Virus record (IMG/VR): IMGVR_UViG_3300042691_046541
Coordinates: 1-44,531 of that record
From: a virus
Strand: one strand, 5' to 3'
DNA length: 44,531 nt
Notes under the pieces: model-generated
Database searches by the model: none
The model's input: the letters and a program-made list of their open reading frames with translations, nothing else
What the model was told of the DNA's origin: nothing
Shown: positions 31,201 through 37,707 of the stretch, in pieces
Layout: each line of letters opens with the position of its first letter
Numbering within the stretch: position 1 is the first letter of the stretch
Translations under genes and position numbers: made by a program

Positions 31201-31214
31201 TGGCCCCCGGGTAT
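31201..31214. promoter_or_regulatory. operator O4 at the rightward -35
   Basis: TGGCCC-CC-GGGTAT; read on the other strand it agrees with O2 at 11 of 14 positions. The right half-site is intact and the left half is poor. It abuts TTGACG, exactly as O2 abuts TTGACC at the leftward promoter. Confidence 0.55.
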
Positions 31215-31241
31215 TGACGACACCTTACCTTTGGGTAAAGT
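31214..31241 (+). promoter_or_regulatory. rightward early promoter PR
   Basis: TTGACG (31214-31219), a 16-base spacer and TAAAGT (31236-31241). The expected start falls at about 31248, the ATG of the Cro-like gene, so the message may be leaderless. Flanked by O4 and O5. Confidence 0.7.
31225..31238. promoter_or_regulatory. operator O5 over the rightward -10
   Basis: TTACCT-TT-GGGTAA, one mismatch from the consensus palindrome, covers the spacer and the first part of the -10. Repressor or Cro binding here would block polymerase. Confidence 0.75.
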
Positions 31242-31247
31242 GTCGGC

Positions 31248-31520
31248 ATGGACGCACTTCGCGAGTACCTGAACGCCCTGACTCCAGCGGAGCAGCACGA
31301 GTTCGCTGCCCGGGTTGGGACCAGCGTCGGCTACCTCCGGAAGGCCATCTCGGCTCGCCAGAACATCGGCGACAACCTGGTGGTCGCGATCGAACGCGAG
31401 AGCCGCGGCGCCGTCCGCTGCGAGCACCTTCGCCCCGACGTGGACTGGGCCTACCTGCGCGGTACTGCCCGCCGTTCCGGCACGCGATCGGCCAAGCCGG
31501 CCCGTCGTCGATCCCACTGA
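31248..31520 (+). CDS. Cro/YdaS-like regulator
   Basis: A 90-residue protein. MDALREYLNALTPAEQHEFAARVGTSVGYLRKAISARQNIGDNLVVAIERESRGAVRCEHLRPDVDWAYLRG matches the YdaS/Cro-like family. Its HTH is AEQHEFAARVGTSVGYLRKAIS (about 14-35) and the DVDWAYLRG ending is characteristic. Divergent from the repressor, it should act as the Cro counterpart, turning off the repressor during lytic growth. The predicted transcription start coincides with its ATG and no Shine-Dalgarno sequence is evident. The tail is Arg/Ser-rich. Confidence 0.82.
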   Translation: MDALREYLNALTPAEQHEFAARVGTSVGYLRKAISARQNIGDNLVVAIERESRGAVRCEHLRPDVDWAYLRGTARRSGTRSAKPARRRSH

Positions 31521-31542
31521 GCTTTCCATGCGAGCACCCTCC

Positions 31543-31998
31543 ATGAGCGCACTCGGCCGCAAGCTTGACCGTCAACGCGACTCAAGCTCGTTGGCGGGCG
31601 TTGAGCAGCTCGAGTTGCGGATCGCCCGCCGCGCCGCGCCCGCGCACGTGCCGGTCGAGACGATCGCGCTGCAGCCGACGATGACCGGCGCCATCAACCT
31701 CGCGATCAACGCGAGCGGGCTGGCCGACAAGGAGATCGCCGACGCGCTCGGCATCGACCCGGCCACCTGGTCCCGGATCCGCAGTGGGCAGGCGCACTTC
31801 CCGCAGGACCGTCTCGACCCTCTGTGCGACCTGCTGGGGAATGACATCCCGCTGCAGTGGTGGGCGCATCGCCGTCGCTACGAATTGAAACCCCTGCGCT
31901 CCGAGCTGGAGCAGCAGATCGACGACCTCCGCGCGCAGCTCGCCGATCGCGAGCGCGACCTCGACGTGATCCGGAGGTTCGTGCAGCAGACCCGTTGA
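31543..31998 (+). CDS. second early regulator (CII-like position)
   Basis: A 151-residue protein from ATG 31543 (ATG 31528 possible). The core, LQPTMTGAINLAINASGLADKEIADALGIDPATWSRIRSGQAHFPQDRLDPLCDLLGNDIPLQWWAHRRRYELK (about 40-115), is a helix-turn-helix domain common in phages at this place, directly after Cro. A coiled coil closes the protein (SELEQQIDDLRAQLADRERDLDVIRRF). It occupies the place of lambda CII and may activate lysogenic promoters; a direct homology to CII is not evident. Confidence 0.7.
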   Translation: MSALGRKLDRQRDSSSLAGVEQLELRIARRAAPAHVPVETIALQPTMTGAINLAINASGLADKEIADALGIDPATWSRIRSGQAHFPQDRLDPLCDLLGNDIPLQWWAHRRRYELKPLRSELEQQIDDLRAQLADRERDLDVIRRFVQQTR

Positions 31999-32266
31999 AC
32001 GGTCGCTCGGCGCAATTCGCGCCGATCAGCCGTGCCGCGTGCGTCGATGTCAGACAGACACCGATGCGCGCAGTAGGACCGCACTGACACCAGCGACCCG
32101 CATGGAAGCGGGCAGGGCACATCACGGACGACGACGCCCGGCGAGCGCGGCGTGGGCGCGTTCGTCTCCGAAACCCCCGCGCTGGCCGCGCGCTGCACGC
32201 GGCTCTGCTTTTCGGCTCCGGTAGCAGACGAACAACCGGGCGCTAACTCAGGGAGCGCGGGGGCGC
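31999..32266 (+). other. gap without a convincing gene before the replication genes
   Basis: These 268 bases contain only weak ORFs. One is a 30-residue TTG-started frame (31995-32087) coupled to the regulator's stop, another is an Arg-rich frame from 32102; neither is well supported. The codon pattern is irregular. A leader or an unrecognised small gene is possible. Confidence 0.4.
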
Positions 32267-33256
32267 GTGAACTACTTCGAGTTTCATATCGGCGACTACG
32301 CGGCGGCGACCGAGCATCTCTCCGACGAGGAGGATCTCGCGTACACGCGGCTGCTCCGTGCCTACTACCGCGACGAGCGCCCCATCCCTGCCGATCTCCG
32401 CGCCGCCTGTCGGCTCGCTCGCGCGCGCACTGACGCGATGCGCGAGGCGGTCGACGTCGTCCTCCGCGAGTTCTTCGTGCTTGAGGCCGACGGCTGGCAC
32501 AACCGGCGGGCCGACAAGGTAATCGCCGAGTACCGCGCGACGGAGCCTGAGCGCGAGGCCAAGAAGGCGAACGAGGCCGAGCGTCAGCGGCGGCACCGCG
32601 AGGCACGCCGCGAGATGTTCGAGCAGCTGCGCGCGGCCGGCGTGGTGCCTGACTGGAACTTGCCGATGCGCGAGCTGCAAGCGCTCGTCACGCGTCACTG
32701 CTCGGCACCTGTCACGCCCGTCACGCGTGACACCACGGCACCTGTCACGCCAGCAACGGACCTGTCACGCGTGACAAGCGTGACAGGCCACGGCTACCCA
32801 CTTCCCACCTCCCACCTCCCACTTCCCACTACCCAGATAGAAGAACCCAGGAAGGAAGAGGGGCGCGCTGCGCGCGTCGATCCGATCGCGATCGCGGAGG
32901 CTCTCCCGAGCGCCGTGCAGGGGACGTGGGCCGAGTGGATCCAGTTCCGCCGCGAGAAGCGCATGCCGCTCTCCGGCCTCGCCCTGCGCAAGCAGGTGCA
33001 GTTCCTCGTGGCGTACCCGCCCGAGGCCCAGATCGAAATCCTGAACACATCGATCCGCGCGGGCTGGCAGGGCCTGTTCGCGCCGAAGGGAGTCGTCAAT
33101 GGCAACGCCCGACCCGTTTCGCGCTTCGACCAGACCCGTGCACACCTCGACGGACTCATCGCCGAGGCCGAGCGCGAAGAGCGTGCGCTTCTGGCGCGCG
33201 ATGCAGAGTCTGTTCGGCCACCGCTGGACGGACAGCTACGGATCGGAACCGGATGA
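32267..33256 (+). CDS. replication initiator-like protein with DUF1376 domain
   Basis: A 329-residue product from GTG 32267 (GGGAG upstream). The N-terminal DUF1376 domain (MNYFEFHIGDYAAATEHLSDEEDLAYTRLLRAYY ... DGWHNRRADKVIAEY, about 1-90) is found in phage replication proteins (YdaU-like). A basic helix follows (KKANEAERQRRHREARREMFEQL). The middle (about 140-190) is encoded by the iteron and pyrimidine repeats. The C-terminal part (PIAIAEALPSAVQGTWAEWIQFRREKRMPLSGLALRKQVQFLV) is a second helical domain. By position it corresponds to lambda O; it overlaps the P-like gene by 158 bases. Confidence 0.8.
   Translation: MNYFEFHIGDYAAATEHLSDEEDLAYTRLLRAYYRDERPIPADLRAACRLARARTDAMREAVDVVLREFFVLEADGWHNRRADKVIAEYRATEPEREAKKANEAERQRRHREARREMFEQLRAAGVVPDWNLPMRELQALVTRHCSAPVTPVTRDTTAPVTPATDLSRVTSVTGHGYPLPTSHLPLPTTQIEEPRKEEGRAARVDPIAIAEALPSAVQGTWAEWIQFRREKRMPLSGLALRKQVQFLVAYPPEAQIEILNTSIRAGWQGLFAPKGVVNGNARPVSRFDQTRAHLDGLIAEAEREERALLARDAESVRPPLDGQLRIGTG
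32687..32784 (+). repeat. iteron-like repeats, candidate replication origin
   Basis: Eight copies of GTCACGC or its complement GCGTGAC lie within 98 bases (starting at 32687, 32711, 32720, 32725, 32744, 32764, 32769 and 32778). Two pairs form the 12-base palindrome GTCACGCGTGAC (32720-32731, 32764-32775). This occurs inside the initiator-like gene, as lambda ori lies inside gene O. Confidence 0.7.
32794..32835 (+). repeat. heptanucleotide pyrimidine-rich tandem repeat
   Basis: Six adjoining 7-mers of the form CYWCCCA or CCTCCCA (CTACCCA, CTTCCCA, CCTCCCA twice, CTTCCCA, CTACCCA) directly follow the iterons. A purine-rich tract (AGATAGAAGAACCCAG, then GAAGGAAG) follows at 32836-32858. This strand-asymmetric, less GC-rich stretch may be the unwinding element of the origin. 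Confidence 0.6.
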
Positions 33257-33680
33257 CCTCTGGCAGCACGCACTGGCCGCGGCGTCCGAGGCCGAGCTGA
33301 AGCGGGCGATCAAGGCGCTGATGACGCGGGGCGGCGTGCACCCGCCGACGCTGCCGGAGTTCCTCGAGCTTGCGAAGCCGGGGCAGGCGAAGAAGGCCGC
33401 ACAGGGTGCGGAGCCGCACACGCCGGAGTGGAACGAGGGCCGCGATGCGCTGCTCGACAAGATCGCGAAGCAGTCGCGCGAGCGCGGCGTGGTCTTCGCC
33501 GACGCGCAGCGCGTGGACGCACAGGCAGCTCTGGCGGTTGCAACGCTGTCGCCCGGGCAGATCGGCCACGCCGAAGCGAAGGCCTCGTACGAGGCCGGCG
33601 CCGCGGCGCGCCTCGCGAGGATGACCAGGCACACGCCCGCTGAGCAGCTCGCGCTCTACGGACCGCGCGCATCGCGCTAA
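33099..33680 (+). CDS. replication protein P-like (helicase loader candidate)
   Basis: A 193-residue protein starting at ATG 33099 with AAGGGAG eight bases upstream, inside the previous gene in a different frame. The central part, RFWRAMQSLFGHRWTDSYGSEPDDLWQHALAAASEAELKRAIKALMTRGGVHPPTLPEFLEL (about 30-90), resembles lambda P-type loaders found in phages after the O/DUF1376 gene. The first 27 residues (Ser/Thr/Pro/Arg-rich) come from the overlap and look disordered. It should load host DnaB at the origin. Confidence 0.7.
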   Translation: MATPDPFRASTRPVHTSTDSSPRPSAKSVRFWRAMQSLFGHRWTDSYGSEPDDLWQHALAAASEAELKRAIKALMTRGGVHPPTLPEFLELAKPGQAKKAAQGAEPHTPEWNEGRDALLDKIAKQSRERGVVFADAQRVDAQAALAVATLSPGQIGHAEAKASYEAGAAARLARMTRHTPAEQLALYGPRASR

Positions 33681-33715
33681 ACGACCGACCACATCACCAC
33701 CACCGAGGACCGACC

Positions 33716-34294
33716 ATGCTACGCATCGAGAAACGCACCGCCAGCTTCGGCGGCAACCTGAACGTCCGGACCGGCAAGCACGGCGACGACGACGTCATCG
33801 GCGTCGACGTGCCCGTGACGATGCACGTGCCCGCGGGCCGCGCGCTCGCGAACCTGCTGATCGGCGAGAGCGCCGACGCGCTGCTCTGGCGCGACAACGG
33901 CCACGGCGAGCTGGAACCGCGGTACAGCGGCATCAACGCGATCGGCCTCTCCGAGCGCATCGAGAGCGTCCGCGTCGAGGTCTGGCCGCGTGGGCTCGAC
34001 AGCGACTCGATCGTGCTGCCGGCGGCGAACCTGAAGTCGGTGCGCCTGTCGCCGCTGCCCGGCGGCGTGCTCGAACTCGCGTTCAAGCTGCAGAGCAACC
34101 CGTACGGCGACGAGCACGCGGCCCTCGTGGACTGCCTGAACCGCGACGTGGAGATCGCGCTCGAGTGCAAGCAGTTCAAGGCGCAGGCCGCGCTGGCGTT
34201 GAACTCGCCGACGGTGCCGGCCGACGCCCCGCTCGAGGTCGCCGTGCCGGACGCCCCGAAGCGCAAGCGCGGGCAGCCGCAGCTGGACGCCTGA
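33716..34294 (+). CDS. hypothetical early protein, 192 residues
   Basis: Good start context (GAGGACCGACC before ATG). Mostly beta at the N-terminus (LRIEKRTASFGGNLNVRTGKHGDDDVIGVDVPVTMHVPAGRALANLLIGE), then an HGELEPRYSGINAIGLSERIESVRVEVWPRG core and strands VRLSPLPGGVLELAFKLQ. The tail is Pro/Lys-rich (APKRKRGQPQLDA). Similar proteins recur in phage early regions but I know no function. A single-strand-binding or replication-accessory role is possible from position only. Confidence 0.6.
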   Translation: MLRIEKRTASFGGNLNVRTGKHGDDDVIGVDVPVTMHVPAGRALANLLIGESADALLWRDNGHGELEPRYSGINAIGLSERIESVRVEVWPRGLDSDSIVLPAANLKSVRLSPLPGGVLELAFKLQSNPYGDEHAALVDCLNRDVEIALECKQFKAQAALALNSPTVPADAPLEVAVPDAPKRKRGQPQLDA

Positions 34295-34295
34295 C

Positions 34296-34589
34296 GTGCA
34301 GGCCGCCGCCATGGAGCGCTGGGTCGACGCTCGCCGCGAGCGACGCGTCGCGGCGGCTGCCGCGGTGCTCGCGCCCCGGCTGCGCGAGATCGAGGCGGCC
34401 GAGGCCGCAGCGCGCGCCCGGCCCGAGCACGCGCCGCGCCGTCGCAAGCCGGTGGACCCGGTGCTCGCGGCGCAGCGCCAGCGCGCAGAGGCCCGTGCCG
34501 CGCGCCAGGCCGCAGCCGCAGTGAAGCGGCAGCAGCTCGCCGCCGAGGTCGACGCGCTGTACGACCAGCCGCTGCACGCGGCGGCGTAG
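34296..34589 (+). CDS. basic Ala/Arg-rich helical protein, 97 residues
   Basis: Starts at GTG 34296, just after the previous stop. It is almost entirely helix-forming (ERWVDARRERRVAAAAAVLAPRLREIEAAEAAARARP, QRQRAEARAARQAAAAVKRQQLAAEVDALYD), strongly basic and without clear motifs. Low complexity makes any family call unsafe. It may bind nucleic acid. Confidence 0.5.
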   Translation: MQAAAMERWVDARRERRVAAAAAVLAPRLREIEAAEAAARARPEHAPRRRKPVDPVLAAQRQRAEARAARQAAAAVKRQQLAAEVDALYDQPLHAAA

Positions 34590-34615
34590 GGAACCACTCG
34601 TGAGGGAGCACGACG

Positions 34616-34777
34616 ATGCAGGCACGGACGCCGACGAAGCGAGAGACGACGCCCCAAGGCTGCCAGGTGAAGCGATGGCGGGAACGAGACGAGCACGGCC
34701 GGTGGTGGGAGCACGTGGTGCTGCAGGTGCCCGAGCTGCGGATCGAGCGGCCGGAGCACCGGCGCACGTGGCCCTGA
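34616..34777 (+). CDS. small basic protein, 53 residues
   Basis: ATG 34616 with GAGGGAG upstream, stop at 34775-34777. The product (VKRWRERDEHGRWWEHVVLQVPELRIERPEHRRTWP at the C-terminal part) has a Trp-rich beta hairpin pattern. The alternative frame over the same bases gives low-complexity sequence. It overlaps the next GTG start by 10 bases. Function unknown. Confidence 0.55.
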   Translation: MQARTPTKRETTPQGCQVKRWRERDEHGRWWEHVVLQVPELRIERPEHRRTWP

Positions 34778-34986
34778 AGTGGCGGCGCGCGGACGCCTAC
34801 CACCTCGCCAGCGAGTGCGGACGGTTCACGGTCACGCGGGTGCAGCTCGGGCAGCGGCTGATCTACGAGGCATGGCGCCTCGCCGACGAGGTCTCGTACG
34901 CCTGCCAGCTCGGCGGCTTCGCGACCTCGGACGAGGCGAAGGCACGGTGCGAGATCGAAGCGCGCGGACGCGCAGGGGAGGAGTGA
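34768..34986 (+). CDS. small early protein, 72 residues
   Basis: From GTG 34768; the frame also opens upstream at 34600 but that part is a shadow. WRRADAYHLASECGRFTVTRVQLGQRLIYEAWRLADEVSYACQLGGFATSDEAKARCEIEA is a compact beta-beta-helix pattern with ECGRFTV/SYAC, as seen in small phage proteins of unknown function. Its stop overlaps the next ATG. Confidence 0.6.
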   Translation: MALKWRRADAYHLASECGRFTVTRVQLGQRLIYEAWRLADEVSYACQLGGFATSDEAKARCEIEARGRAGEE

Positions 34987-35312
34987 TGCCACGCGGGAAG
35001 AGGATCGACCACGGCACGCGGGCCCGCATCCGTGCGGCCTATCGGGCCGGCAAGAAGCTCCGCGAGATCGCCGCGGAGTTCGGCATCCCGATCGGGACCG
35101 TGCCGAAGATCGTCGCGGAGGGCGACCTCCCGCGCCGGCAGGGCAAGGTGCTCCAGCAGGAGCCGCAGCTGCGCGAGCTGCTCGTCCAAGGGCTGCCGCA
35201 CGACCTCATCGGCGACCGGCTCGGGCTGTCGAAGTACACGGTCTGCCGCTGGGCAGTGGCCAACGGGTTCCGGCGACAGGCGCGCCCGGCGCGCGAAGAG
35301 GTGGCGGCATGA
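34986..35312 (+). CDS. double helix-turn-helix DNA-binding protein
   Basis: A 108-residue protein from ATG 34986. Two resolvase-type HTH units are visible: residues 9-38 (TRARIRAAYRAGKKLREIAAEFGIPIGTVPKIV) and about 60-93 (LRELLVQGLPHDLIGDRLGLSKYTVCRWAVANG). It is basic overall. A small regulator or replication accessory factor is likely. It is coupled to the resolvase gene by a 4-base overlap. Confidence 0.7.
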   Translation: MPRGKRIDHGTRARIRAAYRAGKKLREIAAEFGIPIGTVPKIVAEGDLPRRQGKVLQQEPQLRELLVQGLPHDLIGDRLGLSKYTVCRWAVANGFRRQARPAREEVAA

Positions 35313-35809
35313 CGCGAGTGCTGGGTATCGATCCGGGCGTGACCGGCGCATTCGCGCTGATCGGCCCCGACGGGACGATGGTCGACGACCTGCCCGTGAT
35401 CCGCGATGGCACGCTCGCATGGATCGACGCGGGCGCCTTCGAGCACCAGCTCCGGCTCATCGGCTGCGGCGAAGGCACGGTGGCGTTCGTCGAGCGCGTG
35501 CACGCCATGCCGAAGAACGGCGCGCTCGCAGGCTTCAGCCAGGGCATGACCCTCGGCAGCATCCTCGCGACGCTGCAGGTCGTCGGGTGCTCGGTGCGGC
35601 TGGTCTCGCCGGCGACCTGGAAGCGCGCGGCCGGTCTCGTGTCGGAGTCGCGCGACGAGAGCGACAGCGCCCGGAAGCGCCGCAGCCTGGACCGCGCGCG
35701 GCTGCTGTTCCCGAATCTCCGGCTCGACCGGGTGAAGGATCACGGCCGCGCCGAGGCGCTGCTCATCGCCGACTACGGGCGCCTGCAGCTCGCGAAGGCG
35801 GCAGCATGA
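35309..35809 (+). CDS. RuvC-fold Holliday junction resolvase
   Basis: A 166-residue nuclease of the RuvC-like fold. VLGIDPGVTGAFALI gives D8, TVAFVERVHAMPKNG gives E62, and the C-terminal VKDHGRAEALLIADYGR gives D144/H145 and E149. These form the acidic metal site; the second half has the helix SPATWKRAAGL. It should cleave branched intermediates before packaging, the role of Rus/RuvC/endonuclease VII in other phages. Confidence 0.9.
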   Translation: MTRVLGIDPGVTGAFALIGPDGTMVDDLPVIRDGTLAWIDAGAFEHQLRLIGCGEGTVAFVERVHAMPKNGALAGFSQGMTLGSILATLQVVGCSVRLVSPATWKRAAGLVSESRDESDSARKRRSLDRARLLFPNLRLDRVKDHGRAEALLIADYGRLQLAKAAA

Positions 35810-36036
35810 GCACCGAGATCCACGTCGACGCGCTGACGCTGCGCTACCTCGAGCTGGTGAGCGGGAAGACCGGCCGCGCCGCGATCCGCGCGTGGATCCA
35901 GTTCACCGGCTGGGACCAGAGCCTCCGCCGACAGGGGCTGAAGCAGGACCCCGTCGAGCACCGCATCGCGCGGGCCCGTCGGAACGCCCGCATCTGGTGG
36001 CGGGAGCACGGAGCCGTGATGGAGCGCGCCTCGTGA
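35806..36036 (+). CDS. small basic protein, 76 residues
   Basis: ATG 35806 overlaps the resolvase stop. The helical, Arg-rich product (LTLRYLELVSGKTGRAAIRAWIQFTGWDQSLRRQGLKQDPVEHRIARARRNARIWW) is likely nucleic-acid binding. No family recognised. It lies between the resolvase and the candidate Q gene, as small nin-region genes do in lambdoid phages. Confidence 0.55.
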   Translation: MSTEIHVDALTLRYLELVSGKTGRAAIRAWIQFTGWDQSLRRQGLKQDPVEHRIARARRNARIWWREHGAVMERAS

Positions 36037-36419
36037 AGGTCCGGCGTCGCGGCCGGCCTCGCACGCAGGGGGCGCGGAAGGAGATCGACGAGCGGCTGCA
36101 GGCGTGGGGTAACGCCGTGCGCGGCGAGCTCGGTGTCGGCGAGGTCTCCAACGTGCTCGCCGAGATGATCGCGAACAGCGGGCTGCGCATCCACGCGTAC
36201 ACCGAGGTCTCTGACCGCGACGTCGAGACGGACCAAGCGGTCGCGAAGCTGCCGTTCCGCCTGCGGCGCACGGTGGTCTGGCGCTACGTGACGATGCCCT
36301 CGGCGCCGCGCGAGCAGATCGCGTCGCGGATGCGCGTGCACGTCGAGGACTTCAAGGGCTACCTGAACACCGCCATCGACCTGCTCGCGGACTGGCTCTG
36401 CACGGAACCCACCTCTTGA
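36033..36419 (+). CDS. putative late antiterminator, Q-like
   Basis: A 128-residue product from GTG 36033. After a basic N-terminus (KVRRRGRPRTQGARKEIDERLQAWGNAVRG), the C-terminal half, LPFRLRRTVVWRYVTMPSAPREQIASRMRVHVEDFKGYLNTAIDLLADWL (about 70-120), follows the sigma-region-4-like pattern seen in many phage Q-type antiterminators. It is the last early gene, after a resolvase and before a hairpin terminator, matching the lambda rap/Q/tR' order. The assignment is from pattern and position; direct homology is not proven. Confidence 0.6.
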   Translation: MKVRRRGRPRTQGARKEIDERLQAWGNAVRGELGVGEVSNVLAEMIANSGLRIHAYTEVSDRDVETDQAVAKLPFRLRRTVVWRYVTMPSAPREQIASRMRVHVEDFKGYLNTAIDLLADWLCTEPTS

Positions 36420-36745
36420 ATTGGCCCCCAAATTGTGGAAACTCCGCCGCAACGTCGAAGACGTGTCGATGAGGCCCCGCCAGCGAGCGGGGCTTCGTCG
36501 TTTCTGGGGGCCCGAAACGTGATCCCGCTTCCGCACTGGCGCTCGCCCTCGAGCTCGGGCGTGCAGTCGGCCGTCCGTGAGATGCTGCCAGACCCCCTGC
36601 GCCCGCCAGCGGACTACCGGCGGCTGCGAGCCGAGAACCTGCGCCGCGCTGAGCGCTGCGCCGCGCGTCCAGCCCTTCGGCCGCTCACCGCCTGAGTCCG
36701 CATTCTGCGTGGCAGCGCGCCTTTCGCGCAGGCAAGCTTCGGGAT
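36420..36745 (+). other. region between the Q-like gene and the protease gene
   Basis: 326 bases holding a hairpin terminator (36472-36500) and a weak 58-residue frame from GTG 36519 to 36695 (VIPLPHWRSPSSSG ... YRRLRAENLRRAERC). That ORF has a Shine-Dalgarno-like GGGGG but low complexity; I do not call it a gene. The late promoter and Q-site expected after a Q gene would lie here, but I see no good -35/-10 pair. Confidence 0.5.
36472..36500 (+). terminator. tR'-like terminator after the Q-like gene
   Basis: GCCCCGC (36474-36480) and GCGGGGC (36487-36493) form a 7-bp stem with a CAGCGA loop, extended by an A-T and a G-U pair. It is followed by TTCGTCGTTT. The short, interrupted T-tract makes it a moderate terminator. 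It could be the site that Q-type antitermination overrides. Confidence 0.65.
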
Positions 36746-37546
36746 ATGGACCGGGAATCACTTCGGGCGGCGTATTGCGCCACCTGCGGAATCGGGTACC
36801 TCGATCCGAATTCGGAATGGGGTCCGACCCCGCCTGCCGACGGTCGGCTGCCTAACGTCGTGATCAAGGGGACGGGGTTCGTCGCGTCCCATGGACTGAT
36901 CGCGACGGCGCGCCACGTGCTCGACGGTTTGCACAAGACCGGGATCGACATCGAGCGGCAGCTGGTTGTGGTGTTGACCAATCCTTCAAAGCAGGTCGGG
37001 CAGATCCGGTTCCTGCGTGGCTTCAACGGTTACCTGACTGTGAGCCATACAGAACAGGGTGAGTTCACCCCCGACATGGACTACGCGTTCCTGCCGCTGC
37101 CGGCTGGCTGGGAAGCGGTGCAGCCAATTGTTGCGGCGCCGCAGGATGCGCAGCATGTTCTCGACGAAGTAGTCGCGGTGGGTTATCACAGCGGCCAAAC
37201 GTTACTCAACGCGAAAGGCCTCGGGTCGAACAGGTGGGGCCCCCTGACGCTCGCAGGGCGCATTAGCGCGATCTCGCCGATCGGCCTTTCGTCGAAGGAA
37301 GGCGCCAAAGAGTTCCTGTTGGACATGACCGCAGCAGGCGGCATGAGCGGCGCGCCGGTGCTCGACAGCTCCGGCGCGGTGTTCGCGATGGTAGTGGCCG
37401 GCATTGAGCGCTTGATCGAGAACGAGCAAGGCGATCGCATCGGCACCGCGCCGCTGAACATCGCGCGTGCTCTGCCGTTCACCGCGGAGATCCAGGCCAA
37501 GCTGCCGCAGATTCGTGAAGCGTTCACCCGAGCGATGCCGAAGTAG
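36746..37546 (+). CDS. trypsin-like serine protease (cargo gene)
   Basis: A 266-residue protease of the trypsin/S1 fold. KGTGFVASHGLIATARHVLDG contains the catalytic His H57; the acid is probably D112 in PDMDYAFLPL; the nucleophile S201 is in AAGGMSGAPVLDSSG, the classic GxSGxP motif. There is no signal peptide or membrane helix, so it would act in the cytoplasm. Its bases look less GC-rich than those of the neighbours. It lies between early and structural modules and is unusual for phages. An acquired cargo or defence role is possible; a virion role is less likely. Confidence 0.8.
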   Translation: MDRESLRAAYCATCGIGYLDPNSEWGPTPPADGRLPNVVIKGTGFVASHGLIATARHVLDGLHKTGIDIERQLVVVLTNPSKQVGQIRFLRGFNGYLTVSHTEQGEFTPDMDYAFLPLPAGWEAVQPIVAAPQDAQHVLDEVVAVGYHSGQTLLNAKGLGSNRWGPLTLAGRISAISPIGLSSKEGAKEFLLDMTAAGGMSGAPVLDSSGAVFAMVVAGIERLIENEQGDRIGTAPLNIARALPFTAEIQAKLPQIREAFTRAMPK

Positions 37547-37632
37547 CTGCGGCGTTTCTCCCACTTCGCGCCAGTTTCTCAGCCTTCTGACTCGCCGCCC
37601 GTAGCGCAAGCTTTGGGCATCCACCCTCGTCG

Positions 37633-37646
37633 ATACCCTAGGGTTC
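37633..37646. promoter_or_regulatory. operator-like site before the fibre module
   Basis: ATACCC-TA-GGGTTC agrees with the switch-region consensus WTACCC-NN-GGGTAA at all but the last two positions. It lies 75 bases before the first fibre-module gene and just before a terminator. It may be a sixth repressor site, or a chance palindrome. Confidence 0.4.
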
Positions 37647-37656
37647 ACCCGAGTTC

Positions 37657-37695
37657 GGCCCGGCCAGGTAGCCCCTGAGCTGGGCCTTTTCTTTT
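37657..37695 (+). terminator. rho-independent terminator before the fibre module
   Basis: GGCCCGGC (37657-37664) pairs with GCTGGGCC (37679-37686), 8 bp including one G-U, followed by TTTTCTTTT. It ends about 13 bases before the ATG at 37708, with GGAG between. It probably ends transcription of the protease gene. Confidence 0.75.
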
Positions 37696-37707
37696 CTGGA
37701 GAGCACG

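Noticed and set aside
31995-32087. 30-residue TTG-started ORF after the second regulator
   Set aside because: No supporting homology; the only support is a TTGA overlap.
32687-32784. CRISPR-like repeat array
   Set aside because: Units are 7 bases with no uniform spacers; fits iterons instead.
36519-36695. 58-residue ORF between terminator and protease gene
   Set aside because: Low complexity and a poor start; kept as possible only in the region note.
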